Assembly: GCA_000827495.1 (NCBI GenBank)
Contig: KN817529.1
Location: 124,001-188,000 of the forward strand
Origin: Hypholoma sublateritium FD-334 SS-4
Lineage: Eukaryota; Basidiomycota; Agaricomycetes; Agaricales; Strophariaceae
Length of the DNA: 64,000 bases
Direction of reading: 5' to 3'
Part shown: positions 25,801-37,470 of the stretch, piece by piece
Position numbering within the stretch: position 1 is the stretch's first letter
How the letters are laid out: each line of letters starts with the position of its first letter
The notes under the pieces: model-generated
What the model saw: the letters and a program-made list of their open reading frames with translations, nothing else
Database searches by the model: none
What the model was told of the DNA's origin: nothing
Translations under genes and position numbers: made by a program

Positions 25801-28240
25801 CGAAACCCATAACTCCAGAGGTCCTGAGCGGCATTCGTTCGTCAGACGTCGTACTCACAGGGTGGTCCAACCCAAGTGATATAGAGACCATAACCAGCTT
25901 GCTCCCAGAGTCAGCGACGTTCCTTTCTTGGAATGCTCCCCAAGCAGATGTTGTTAACCTTCTGAAACGAAATACATGGATGGTTGGCGACATTCTACAC
26001 GGCACCCGCGATATCTTACACCACTTTTTGAGTCACCAAGAGTCGCAGACGGAAGACGGAATTGCCCCTGTGGAATCGCAGACCAAAAGTCAACCAACAT
26101 CGACCTCCGATTCTTTGTTTGACGCGTCAAAGGAGTATTACCTGATTGGCGGTATAGGATCATTAGGAGTCCGAGCGGCATTGTGGATGTACGAGGTCAG
26201 TTGGATATGAAATTCACGACATGTTCATTCCACTCATCGGCTACTTTCAGAACGGTGCACGGATGCTGGTCCTTACTTCGCGACGTGGAGATTCTTCGTC
26301 TCTTGCCAAGTCAGGAGATGAAATGGCAATTCGGATGCTCTTATATCTACAGAACCGCATGGATCTCCGCATAAGATTGGAAGCGTGCGACGCTAGTTCT
26401 GTTCCTGAGATGACTGCACTTTTCCGTCGAGCAGATGCGCCAATCGGTGGCGCCATTCTCGCCTCCGTGGTTCTGGCAGACAAGTTGTTCGTTGCGTATG
26501 ACAAGTCGAGCTACTGTGCTCCGTTTCCGGGAAAAATTGGCGCGTTGGTGGCACTCGAGCGCGCCATTGACATCAAGTCCCTTGATTTCTTGGTCTCGAT
26601 CTCCTCCGTGTCTGCCCTCGGAAACGTGGGGCAAACCAACTATGCCAGGTAACTCATTCGTTCCATTGTCACCTTACGCGGCGCTAATAAGCCCCATTAG
26701 CGCTAATACTGCAGTCGACGGCTTGCTTTCAAAGTATACGAATGCCTTTTCCATAATGTCTCCTGCGATCATCGACAGTACTATTATGTCGACCGGCCTT
26801 GACTTGTCGCCGGACCCACGATACAAGGGCTGGCTGGAATGTGCAATGACTTGCTCCGGTACGTCGGATTACTGGAATGTTAACAGCGTATGACAGAGTC
26901 TAATTGACGACGTCAATGTAGAACTCCTCGAGTGTGTAGGTGACGGGATTCGTGTCATAGCAAACAAACGAATGTCTCTATACGTCCCTCGATTGAACTG
27001 GTATTATATGAAGAAGCATCTAGGGCCATCTCCTATATACAACCATCTCGTTTACGAGCCTACGCAAAACAAAGAAGAGGCATCCACCAATAGCGCAGAC
27101 GTGCTGATACCCGCCATCATCATGAAGCTGTTGGACATTGAGCAGGATGATTTTTCACCCGACATCCCGCTCACCTCGTACGGCCTAGACTCCCTGTCAG
27201 CCGGACGTCTCTCGCACTCCCTGAAACCATTCCTCCAAATTTCCCAGCTTCAGCTCCTTGCAGACGTTAGCCTTGAAGATATTCAAAGGCGTATTGAGGA
27301 CAACAAGAAGGCTAATGTCCCCACCGAAGTACCAGAAACAGCTCAGAATAGCGATTTTGACTGGGCCGCACTCAACCAGCCGGGGCAGACACTGGTCAAG
27401 TTGGTCGGCGGAGACGGCGTCCCGCTCATCGTTGTCCACGGCGTGAACGGAAACATCGTCCCTTTCATTCCGCTGCAAGAGCAGTTCACAACGCCGCTGT
27501 GGGCAATACAACTCACACCAGACTGTCCTACTGACTCGATGCAAGCCCTGGCCGCTTTCTACTTGATGCAAATCAAGACAGCACGCCCCTCTGGGCCATA
27601 CCGAATTGGGGGGTATTCCGCAGGCACCCTTTTGGCGTTTGAAATAGCGTACCTTTTGCATGCCTCTGGTGACCAAGTCTTACAGATGGTGGTTTTTGAC
27701 TTCTTCCCCACGATCTTGACCGCTCCTCATTTCCAGCCGGACCACGAGACGATCGAGACAAGGAAAGCCAGTCACGCTATGCAAACCACATTGATTGAGT
27801 TGCTCCTCGGCACCTACTCGCGGGAGTCAAAGGTCTCGCACCAGCGCATTGCCACTGAGCTCAAGGGCGCATGGGCTGGCGAAGAGGTGCCGCAGCTCGC
27901 GCAAGACTACGTGGCGGGCGTAAGCAAGATGGCCACGATGTTCGCAAAATTCTTGATCGATCTTTGCTTTATTGAGCGCGCGGACCAGGTCCCCTCCCAG
28001 GAGATTTATCGCATTCTCCGCGAGTGGAGTATGAGAGTCGACCTTCCACTCGTCATCGCGATCGCAGAACATGGGTTGTTCGAGTCGCTGCCTGAGCCAA
28101 CCGACCAGTGGACCAATCTGGCGTGGACGGGGGCCAGTATCATCAATTTGCCGTCCTGCGGCCATTACAGTATGCTGGAGTCCCCGGTCCTTGTTGATGC
28201 ATTGCAAGATGGATGGCGCGCAAAGGAAGAAAGCCCGTAG
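19881..28240 (+). CDS. Type I polyketide synthase, KS-AT-DH-KR-ACP-TE
   Basis: Iterative PKS building a polyketide chain from malonyl-CoA. The start is ATG 19881 (MALKPIAI, then GISAEFPSGA after an intron). KS: active Cys in DTACSSSL (codon 20567), ELHATGT and GSVKGNIGH His motifs. AT: SGQGPQY and Ser in VGHSAGE (22217). DH: His in AEHVIMGEPILP (23138) and Asp in HPALLDA (23817), both catalytic residues present. KR: IGGIGSLG (about 26148) with Ser-Tyr-Asn residues in ISSVSALGNVGQTNYA. ACP: Ser in YGLDSLSA (27191). TE: Ser in GGYSAG (27617), His in CGHYSML (28163). Between DH and KR lies a long section with a weak SVGSG methyltransferase-like motif and degenerate reductase-like sequence. About 15 short introns; no disabling change was found. 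An intact DH and KR without a clear ER suggest a polyene-type product. The KS-AT-DH-MT-KR-ACP-TE order is, as I recall, that of basidiomycete linear polyene synthases. Confidence 0.93.
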
Positions 28241-29003
28241 TAGCATAACAGTACAGTGTTTGTCGAGTGTAGTCAGATTCCAAATGTACTTGGTCATGCT
28301 GGTCCCGATGAGACCGTGTACACAATTGTCGACTCGGATGTCAGGGAAGGAACTTCACAGAGCCTGAGTAGGCGGCAAAGTTATGAGCACTCGTGGACGT
28401 AATTATCCTGCCAGTAAACCAGCTAGAGCGGTGAAACGTAGGCCCAGGGGCAGGCCGAGGCGCGTTGCGCTTGCCGGGTGGGTACGGATGCACGATGTTC
28501 GCCAACTCCAAGTCGCGGCTGAAAGGTCCCGCGTTAACGGGACTTTCAGAAACGGACGCACACACCGTGCTACATAGTAGCATGTGCCGCCTGCGACTTG
28601 GAGAAGGGCGTCCGGCGTGGCAATAATGACAACTACGAACATGAACATCATTGCTCCGTACACCATCGGGCCTTTGGTGCAGCAGAAAGGTGTCAGTTCC
28701 TCCCCAGTCAGCCCTTGACAATAAACATCTTGCCCAGTTCTCCCCATAGCGCGGTAATGGTCGGAATAATACTCCTGAGCGCGGGGAAGTCGACGAGGAT
28801 GCGTTGTTGAACTTGCCGGAAGCAAGCCGGAAGCAGCTTTGCCGCTTGCGAGCCAGCGGCACTATCCGCATTACGTAATGGCCGATAAATCTTCGGTGAA
28901 CAGCCTCACCAGGAAGGCGGTTGTCGCAGCTTTTTCTTACCTGTCCTTTCTCTCGTCTCCTTCCTTCTCTGTTTCCTCGATACCACTTCATCTCTTCTTA
29001 ATA
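28241..29003. other. Intergenic region with possible decayed coding sequence
   Basis: Between the PKS stop and the next gene. The minus strand of 28341-28991 is open for 216 codons and overlaps other open frames with coherent pieces (for example DFPALRSIIPTITALW near 28760 and SRDLELANIVHPYPPGK near 28500). They do not join into a recognised family, so I do not call a gene. Confidence 0.4.
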
Positions 29004-29426
29004 ATGGGAAACGTCAGCGCATAAGTCTCCAATCCTCTTGCACCCTAGCTGATCAGCATATATCTCTTACAGGGCGCCAAAGCTCAACAAAAGCGTGAAC
29101 GCAACGCCGACAAGGCTGGAGCAGGTGGATCCAAGAGCCAGGCCAAGGTCAACGAGGCCGCAAAGTCTATCGTCTGCGGAACCTGTAAACAGCCATTCGT
29201 GAGTCTCAAAGAATCATTGTCCTCAGCCATTGTTGACGTGTAACGGCATCTGCAGTTGATCACCACCCGTGCACCTGCGTAAGTCTAGGACTATATTGAT
29301 TCCTATCACTCAGCTGACGTAGACCACCGCCTCTTCTGACATTGCGCTCATCTACCCAGTCTCGAGGAGCACGCCCGGAACAAACACAGCAAGACGATGG
29401 CTGATTGCTTCCCCAATTTCAAGTAG
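29004..29426 (+). CDS. ZNF706/At2g23090-like small zinc-finger protein
   Basis: About 77-residue protein of the conserved eukaryotic family with an N-terminal 4F5-like basic part and one C2H2 finger. Exon 1 is only MGN (29004-29012, donor gtcagc). After the intron comes GAKAQQKRERNADKAG, then SQAKVNEAAKSIVCGTCKQPF, the short exon encoding LITTRAPA, and LEEHARNKHSKTMADCFPNF-K. The finger ligands are C-x2-C and H-x4-H. Intron signals at 29197 (gtgagt) and 29279 (gtaagt) are clear. Its biological role is not well defined in fungi. It is a short, housekeeping-type gene with its 3' end facing Tim10. Confidence 0.9.
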
Positions 29427-29611
29427 TGGATATTGTATTATATATAGAGGGGTGTGTAGCGTGCGGATATATGACTCGAGTTTGTCACATCCCTTATGTT
29501 GCCTGCTGTGCGCCGTAGTCGTACTTTTGTACTGTCGTCCAATTATAGAGGGCGCAATCGAAATGACACATGTGAGGTGGCGATGAATTGTGACGGTGGC
29601 CTGTCCTATGA

Positions 29612-30015
29612 CTATAGAGGACTGAATCCGCCAGCAGCTCCGGCAGCGGCGTTGGCGGCGCCTCGACTTTGCAACTTCTCGCCGACCTTCTTCTGCACCT
29701 CGTTGTATTTGCCGACGCAGCGGTCGATGCACACACTTTCGCCCTTGTTGAGGTCGGGCTCCGCGAAGCGGGTGCTGATGCACTTGGAATAGCATGACCT
29801 GCAAACCGTGTTAGCCGGGGACGCAGTGCACGCGTGTGCAGGATACTGACGAGACCATCTTGTTGAAGAAATCCGTCACCGTGTCGAGTCTGAGCGCGCG
29901 TGAGCTGCGATGACGCAAGTGGAAATGCGAGGGCGACTCACTCGGTGATGGCCATATCTATTTTATCGACATTGACTCCGCTGCTGGGGGGCGCACCGCC
30001 TCTAAGGAAGGACAT
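29612..30015 (-). CDS. TIM10: Mitochondrial import chaperone Tim10
   Basis: Small Tim protein of the mitochondrial intermembrane space, which with Tim9 escorts hydrophobic precursors to the inner membrane. Starts MSFLRGGAPPSSGVN (ATG 30015). A 38-nt middle exon encodes LDTVTDFFNKMVS. The last exon gives the twin CX3C motifs, SSCYSKC and ESVCIDRC, and ends GGFSPL at 29612. The ESVCIDRCVGKY context fits Tim10 better than Tim9. The C-terminus carries a short Ala/Gly-rich extension. It is divergent from Utp4, sharing a 152-bp upstream region. Confidence 0.92.
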
Positions 30016-30167
30016 TGTGGGATGTGAGGGGGTGGGTGGGTGGAAGAGAGCTGCTGAGGCGAAATGGGGACGAGTGCGTCCGAGAAGGCGCGGAGGTCAC
30101 GTTATCCGGCGTCACCGAAAAAAAGTTTTGGACGCTCGCCCTGCCAGACGCGCTCTCTCCGTAAAAC
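30016..30167. promoter_or_regulatory. Bidirectional promoter, TIM10 / UTP4
   Basis: A 152-bp gap between two divergent start codons of mitochondrial-import and ribosome-biogenesis genes. It must hold both upstream regions, unless longer leaders overlap. No named motif was identified. Confidence 0.6.
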
Positions 30168-33100
30168 ATGGACAGGAAACGCGAAACGACGACGCTCGCC
30201 GTCCACCGCTGCAGATTCGTCGACTACGCCCCCTCCTCTATCACCGCCCTCGCATATCCCCCCCTCCCCCTTCCGTCCCTCAAGGGCAAGAAAAAGACTA
30301 CCGCTGGGAAGCAGCCCCTCAAGTTCGGGCTCCTCGCCGTCGGCCATGCCAACGGCAACATCGACATCTGCGAATGGATGGGCGCAGACCGCGAGTCTCA
30401 GTGCTCGCAAGCATGGGTCGTCCGGAAGGTGTGCGCCCCGTACTTGGTTCTCAAAGCGCGGATCTAACCAAGTTTTACCAGACTCTCCCCGGCCCATACC
30501 CATCCAAGGTCGACTCGCTCGCATTCGTGATTCGTCATCCAGACGACCTTGGACCCGATGATGTCCCCACCCAAGCCGATCTGCGCCTTTTCAGCTCCGG
30601 TGGCGGGAGCGAACTAATAGAGTGGGATCTGGAGCGCGGTTGCATCAGGGTATATAAACCTTTCCATTCCTCAAGCAATTCACAACGCTGACAATTTTGC
30701 GCCGACAGAGAACCATCACCTCTCAGGGTGGCTCAATATGGTCCGTCGCCGCGAATCCGTCGTCGTCGTCGCTCGCGCTTGGCTGTGAAGACGGCACCGT
30801 GCGCATCCTCTCCGTCGCTCACGACACCCTAACCCACTCGCGGCACTTTGACCGCGTAAAATGTCGCATGCTCAGCATTGCATGGGGCCCACCGGTCCCG
30901 CGCGTGCGCTCACAAACTCAAAAAGACACCGCCACTGACTCGAGCGACGACGAAGACGAAGAGGACGATTGGACAGACTCATGGCTGGTGACCGGTGGCT
31001 CGGACAGCAGTCTGCGGAAATGGGATGTCGCGACCGGGCGTGTAATCGAAAGGATGGGCGTCGACAAGGTCCGCAACGAGCGTACTTTGGTGTGGACTGT
31101 CGGGGTGCTAGGGTTTGTCTGTTCGCGCTTGCTGAAATGCCGACTAAATTTGTTCCAGGGATGGCACAATAATTTCGGGCGACTCACTGGGTAATGTCAA
31201 GTTCTGGGACTCAAGGACATGTACACAGCTGTACACCTTCACTGCGCATGGTGCAGATGTGCTCTGTATGGCCATCAGTCCAGTACGTATCTCCCTCGGA
31301 ACGCGGAAAATAAGTTTAATTCGAATTCATATTTAGGAAGGTCGTGCAGTTTACACAGCAGGCGTCGACCAAAAAGTAGTACAATTTTCTCTAGTCAAAA
31401 CCTCCAGCGAAAAGGGCCCCTCCTCAAGCCAATGGACGCAGACCTCCTCCCGGCGCATGCACTCACACGACATCCGCGCGCTCGCCATCTGGCCTCCATA
31501 CACCCCGCTCCCGGGCGCGCACAAGCGCCAGTTCCCAATTGACGTCGCGCCCGTGCTCGCATCGGGCGGGCTCGACATGTCCGTCGTGCTCACGCCCGCC
31601 GCGCTGCCGACGAGCACGGTCGTGAAAGTCACGAACCCGCTGAACACGAGCATGGAGGCGACGTTCGAAGATGCGTACCACCGCAAGCTCGCGTACGTCG
31701 TGCCGGGCATCGTGCGCGTGGCGCGTGGCGCGCGTCTTGTGTCGTGTGCGCGCGAGGCGGGGCTTAGCGTGTGGCGCATTCAGAAGAAGCCGGACGAGAC
31801 GGCTGCGCTGTCGCGCGAGCTTCAGGACGCGGAAGAGCAGGAGCCGTTCGCAGGCGGGTGGGAGAAGGTGCTCGAGATGGACCTGAATGTGCATTCGAAT
31901 ATCACGCAGCACGAGATCTCGGACGATGGCAAGTGGCTCGCCGTCTCGGATCTGTATGAGAGCAAGCTATTTTCCCTCCGGACCGACGTATGTGTCCCTC
32001 TGACGAACATCTTCGCGATTCTGATTGTGGGCGTTATAGGAGCGCGGCCAGGTTGATCTCAAGCGCATAAAACACTTCTCCGCTATCATCCAAGCACATA
32101 TCCCCGCCTCATCAACACACGTCGCATCCACGGGGGCCGCCGCCTTCCAGTTTACACCTGATTCGTCAAAACTTGTCATGTCAACCGCCCTCTCATCGTA
32201 CATCCTCGTCATCGACCTCACCGGCGACAAACCCCGCGTACTCCGCCGCTTCGACCAACATCGCATGCAGGACTCAATAGTACACGACAGGGTAATTAAG
32301 GGCCGAGCACACCCGTTGGAGCCCAAGATCAACGGGCACGCGGCAGTGAATGGTGACACGGACGTCGACATGGCAGATGTCGAAGCCGAATCACCTCCTC
32401 CTTCAGAAAAGAGCGATGAAGACTCAGATTCAGACGAGGAAGACGTCGGATCGACCGCTGCAGTAGTCTCCGTCGACCGGATAGCCGTGAGCACCGACGG
32501 CCAGTGGCTGGCAACATCCGACAATCGTGCACGGACGCATATATTCAACCTCGACCTCATCTCCGTACGTCCATTCGTGCCCCTCCGCCCAAAACATACT
32601 AACCCCCCACCCCACAGCACCACTGTGTCCTCCCCTCCTTCCCGCGCGCCACGCAAACGCTCGTTTTCGACCCCATGCACCCCTCGGTACTCCTCCTTGC
32701 CTTCCCAGACAACACGATCCAGATTTACGACGTCGAGACGCGCCAGTTCCCCGCGTGGGGCAAGGAGCTCGGCGCGAGTCTGCCCAAGCGCTTCACGTAC
32801 GCGCACGACCCTGTGCTCGGCGCGTCGTTCGACCCGCCCGCAGGCGCCGCACTCGGAGGCCGCAGCGCGGGCCGCACGCGCTATATCCTCTTCTGGGGCG
32901 CGACGTGGCTCTTCAAGGTGAGCCTCGACACAAGTGTGCGCACGGGCGGCCGCGCGGGCAAGCGGCGGCGTGAGGCCGTACTCGCGACGCCCGGGGGTCC
33001 GATGGCGACGCCGGGTGCGGGCGCGCACGGCCCCCACGGGCTTGAAGAGGACCGGCAGTGGCGCGATTACAAGATGGTCACACAGTACCGGCCGATTGCG

Positions 33101-33211
33101 TGCTGCGCGTTCCTGAGTAAGGACGAGCTGGTCGTGGTTGAGCGCCCGCTCGTGGATGTGCTGTTAACGCTGCCGCCTGCATACTTTAAGCATAAGTATG
33201 GCACTTCCTAG
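30168..33211 (+). CDS. UTP4: Utp4/Cirhin, SSU processome WD40 protein
   Basis: WD-repeat subunit of the t-UTP/UtpA part of the small-subunit processome, needed for pre-18S rRNA processing in the nucleolus. Start MDRKRETTTLAVHRCRF followed by VDYAPSSITALAYPP matches the Cirhin N-terminus (VHRxRF..Y.PS.I..). Further matches: GGSIWSVAANPSSSSLALGCEDGTV, FDRVKCRMLSIAWGPP, DGTIISGDSLGNVKFWDSR across an intron, SHDIRALAIWPP and GGLDMSVVLTP. An acidic Asp/Glu/Ser insertion occurs near 30940-30970 and another near 32400-32440. The last exons encode the second propeller, with DPMHPSVLLLAFPDNTIQIY and KDELVVVERPLVDVLLTLPP. It has about eight introns. The tail is convergent with the FunK1 gene. Confidence 0.94.
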
Positions 33212-33289
33212 ATATTAGATAGCACAAAGTATCATATATATAGCGACCCTGGGAAAGATCTAAAGCATGTAGAGAATATCGGGAAGGGA

Positions 33290-35542
33290 TCAACGAGTAC
33301 GCTTGCTAGGTGGTCGTGTCCATTCATTTGTCTCTGTCGAATGACTTGCGTCTGGTTCTTCGCGCCCCTCAGCGTCGCGCGGGCGGCGCGGACGGCGCGA
33401 ACGCTTGCAACTCGGTTTCTGGACAAGTGAGGTTTCTCCGACAAAGTCGTTGGGAGTTGAAGCGGGCTTTTATCCACCGACGTTCAAGGGCATTGCACGC
33501 CAATCTGCATCACTGCTTTGGCGGAGAGCACCAAGTACCAAGTCAAATATAGTATGGGCGATTGCAATGGATCGCGGATGCTGGAGGAGATGAGCAGGGC
33601 GAGTCAAGTAGTTGCCAATCAGTGTGGTCCGCATTTTTTCCATAGCCACTGGAAAAACTGCATGCAACCTTTTGTCCAAATAGTCCGCGAAGCAAACGCC
33701 CGATACTAAGCATCGCATTCGCTCATTCGAGCAGTGCATGCTACTAACAAAAGTTGTCTCGACGAATTCTTTTGATTGAACATTACCGACACGGGCAGTG
33801 ATTGACCAAAGAAGAAGCCACCAGAGAGATTCTAAGTCATGCTGAGGATTATGAATAACGGCCGCGACTCTATTCTCTGCAAATGGGTTTTCTGGGGGAG
33901 CCAAAGCGAATTCCGTGTTCACTATTAAGTAAGTGTTCAGGTCGTAACTTTCCCTGATATCAGCAAACAAGTGCTGCGTCATTATCTCAACGGGCATAAA
34001 GAATGGAGTGCCCTACAGCACCACTTTTAGTTACAAGGAAATGAATATGGAATATCCAGCGGGGCGTACTGTTTTAGGATCGCCAGAAGCTTTTCCGTCG
34101 GGAGGATACTTCTTTGCGTACTCGAGGTCTGACAGCTTAGCTTGCCAGGTGCCTGATGCCTCCCGGTAGGCCATGATATTTCCTGAACTGATGTCTCTGT
34201 GGACCCAACGCGCACAAAACAACAATTGAAGCGCTGGAGTCCCAAATATGTCAGCATCTTTCGGCGAACTTATATAAATTGGTAAATTAGGTTGATAACG
34301 TACGAATAAGCGTGCCACGGAGGACTTGGACTACTTCTCCCAACGTTTCGAGATTTCCAACGGTGGTGCATACTTCGTCAAAGACAATGCGATATTGCTC
34401 CCTGGGTATGTAATCGCGATGAACATGTCCTTTAGACGTTTGTGAAGGAAGAGGCCGACTTGTCCCAGCCGTGCTGCGTGTTATCTGGAACTTCCGTAAA
34501 TAGGGTGCTCGCGTCGTTCTTTGTTCTGGGCTTACGAAGAGTCCTGCTGTTCGCTTCGCTCCTGGTATGGTTGCCTTTGAACATTCACCCACGAAGTCGG
34601 ACACCGGGATAAGGAAAAACTTCTTGTAGCCTTTATTTTTGACGAGTTGCGCGAGTTTATTTCTGAGGGCTTTGGTATTTGCGTCCACTTCCCAAGCATC
34701 TTTGACGAATTGTGCATCTTCAGCGTGGAGAGACCCAGCATCTGCCTCTTTCCTAGAATCTTCAATCTCGGAGAATGCGTCTTCGATGTCTTTGAAAATG
34801 AGGCTCTGCAGTTGCAATTCAGTTTGGGCTTTTGTTTCGGGCCAGACGTCCTTTAGAATGCATTTTTTGACTTCACCAATCGGATTGGGGTCTGTCGGGC
34901 TGTTGACTGCAGCAACTAACCATATACGACACATGCGGCCAGTGATGCTGTTCGTGAGATACTCGGCGATGGGTTTTATCGTGCGATAGAATTGAAGACC
35001 GCTGGGAACATCTTGTTGAGGCATCTCGTATGTGTACTGATCGACGTCGCCGTCCCGGTACAGCGTGACCTTGGAGTCGTAGCCTAGCTCTACTTCTGTG
35101 GCAAATAAAAAGGACATGATGACTTTAATGAACAACTTGGGGCTCTAAATAATGTCAGCGCCGATTTGTGTGTGTCGGGGAGATGTGCCTACTTCAACGA
35201 AACTGAACTGTTCGCATATGGCAGAGTGGGATCGGCAGTGATACCAGAGGGTGACCTGGTCGGATTCGATGGTAATCTGGGAATTGTTGGTCTCTTAAAA
35301 AAACACGAATGGAAGATACTCGGTCATGAAAGTCGCGATGTCGTTGTCTAAAATTTCTCGATTTATCTCTTCGGCAATCTGGTTGTGCTAGGTTATGAGT
35401 TCGACATCCCCGTCACTAGTCATGCTGAGGCGCGGTATAGCAGATTAGCTGAGAATAGTTATGAGAAGCGACTTCCACCACACGGAGCAGTAACTTACGT
35501 GCCATTCGTCGGGGGCACCTCAGTGCTACTAGCGCCATCCAT
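33290..35542 (-). CDS. FunK1-type fungal protein kinase, end uncertain
   Basis: Member of the kinase family expanded in mushrooms (FunK1); targets unknown. Start MDGASSTEVPPTNGT (ATG 35542), then HNQIAEEINREILDND, a long N-terminal part, and the kinase lobe: RWVHRDISSGNIMAY (catalytic HRD), AKLSDLEYAKK (DLE replacing DFG, typical of the family), TGTPFFMPVEI and HNPQHDLESLWWLLLW. The frame reaches TAA at 33470-33472 after MPLNVGG. Beyond it the same frame stays open for 59 more codons with a basic tail ending PPSKRTR (stop at 33290), as in related kinases. Either a 63-nt intron (weak donor gtcggt, acceptor ttgtccag) removes the stop, or the protein is truncated. I gave the longer span. Confidence 0.85.
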
Positions 35543-36293
35543 GTTCGTAGTAACAGGGGCCCGGGCTTCGTAGGGGCTGCAACGAATTGGTGGGTAATTG
35601 CCAGTCGTAGAGCGCGTAAGAATATAAGTACCTATATGGGCCACCACCTGCTGTTGAAAAATGCCGGGTCTGTTATGTAGTGGAGAAAGGCAAGAGAAAG
35701 GCAGAACTAAGCTATCAACCAACATGTTGGCATCACGCAGCCGAGCCGGCGGCAACCATTATCCTCCTCCCGCCGCCCTCAGTCTAGACCCTCGGTCAAT
35801 TCGAGATACAAAGCTATACACAAGCCAACCGCAACATTATCGAGCAGACAACCTACCGACTTCCTTCAATTCCCTCTTGCAGTCATGGTGCCAACGCGTT
35901 TTCCAACATTCCAGGCGGTAATAAAACGAAGATCGACGACGCACTGTGGCACGGTATTCCGCGTTGAATATATGTCAGCCCACAACGTCGACTCAATGCG
36001 TCAGCCACCCCCCCAGGTCTATATATTCTACGCTTCGCAGGTCCAATCTAGTCAGGCTCTCCTCCCTTCAAACTATCATCACATTCTATATCTATCCACA
36101 TTCCATCTATACGACCACACTAGACTATTTCAAACTATTTCCCATATCCATCAAGTACAAGCTACCACACAGTTAACGGCAAGCCGCAACATCACTATCC
36201 CCACTACAAGTCGGCAAGCCGACATACCAATCCGACATCCACCACATCCACTTTACCACTAACATAGCAACAAACCCTCACCCGCCCAATAAA
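35543..36293. other. Divergent upstream region, FunK1 / secreted protein
   Basis: About 750 bp between divergent starts. The right half (about 36000-36290) is C/T/A-rich with many CCA and CTAT words, a typical leader of a strongly expressed fungal gene. No gene seen. Confidence 0.5.
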
Positions 36294-36942
36294 ATGCCCG
36301 CCGCAACCTCCTCCAAAGTAGCCCTCGCTCTCCTCCTCTCTCTTGCGCTGGCCGTCCCTGTGCATTCAGTCCCCACCCCGCAAGCCGAGGTCGGGAACGC
36401 GTACTCCGGCGCCGGAGGGCACGCGTCCGGCGGCGGGGTCTCGTCAGGCTCCAGCACAAGTGCCGGCCCTCTCGGCGGCCTCGAGCTACTCGACGTCTTC
36501 TCCCGTACGTCCCCGCGTGTTTCCATCGCTCCCCACTCTCACCCCTTCTCAGATAATGCCGGCGCCGGCGGCAAGGCGAACTCGGGCCCAGCGTTCGCGG
36601 GCAAGGTCAACACCACAAACACAGACGATAAGCAAGGCAACGCGTACAGCGGCGCGGGCGGGACTGCAGACGGTGGCTCGGTGAGCGGCGGCGTGCCTGC
36701 GCTAGTCAGCCTCTTCTCAGGTGCGCGCGCAGCATCCTGTGTGTCTCTATCTGCGCTAACTCACGGATTCTGCAGGGAACGCAGGCAAGGGCGGCAGCGC
36801 AAGCAGCGGGATAGCAGCCGCGGGTGTGGATAATTTAGGCCAGTTGGGAGCCCCGGCGGAGAAGGGGCGCAAGTTTCGCCTGGCGCGCATGATCCGTGTG
36901 CGGAGGGACTTTGTCCTCCCCGAGGAAGAAGAGATGGCTTGA
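36294..36942 (+). CDS. Small secreted Gly/Ala-rich repeat protein
   Basis: Unrecognised. Start MPAATSSKVALALLLSLALA is a clear signal peptide, with likely cleavage after VHS (residue about 26). The mature part has two related blocks: GNAYSGAGGHASGGGVSSG and GNAYSGAGGTADGGSVSGG. It also has two blocks of another type, NAGAGGKANSGPAFAG and NAGKGGSASSGIAAAG. The C-terminal 35 residues are basic (KGRKFRLARMIRVRRDF) and then acidic, ending EEEEMA. Two introns (about 36505-36551 and 36721-36776) each lie before an NAG-type block, so exons follow the repeat layout. No Cys is present in the mature chain, so it is unlike hydrophobins or typical Cys-rich effectors. Cell-wall or extracellular location is inferred from the signal peptide. 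Confidence 0.75.
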
Positions 36943-37470
36943 AGACGCGCACTGTTGACGGTCGCCTGGGATCAGTGAGGCCTTTTGGCTCGATGCCATT
37001 CATCCACACCTAATATGCGATATGGACGGCGAATACTAAACGACTCTGTAATATTACTGTATACTAGCACTGTATTTTTAATGTAAGTACTGTCATTCGG
37101 CATGATAGGGCCCTGCTCTATGTATCCTTCTTCGTTGGAATTGAGAAATGTGCACTCAAAAGGACATTTTGGAATACTCGTCCATAATCTGACTGTACAC
37201 GCATCGCCCCAATAGTTCTCACCGGCGGAGGGATGGCTGACGCGTTAGCCGAGAGGCCCAATATGGAAAGCAAGTTTCCCGGAAAGGGGTACGATAACCG
37301 TGGTCCGAGAGTGACTGTGTCTGTCGTCTAACAGACAACCAGTTTCAATCTGAATTTTTATTTACAAGTCTTATCGTCAATCCCCCACCCACATGAGTCG
37401 AAGCATCATGGTTTCCTCAGCGTCATATTCTCAGGTTAATAATACATCGTCGACAGGCATTATAAGCCCA
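36943..37470. other. Convergent intergenic region
   Basis: 3' regions of the secreted-protein gene and the small membrane-protein gene. No gene, tRNA or clear repeat was seen. Confidence 0.55.

Noticed and set aside
37220..37310. tRNA-like words (for example gcgttagccgagaggcc)
   Set aside because: No matching acceptor stem, T-loop or anticodon arm could be formed. No other tRNA candidates were seen in the window.
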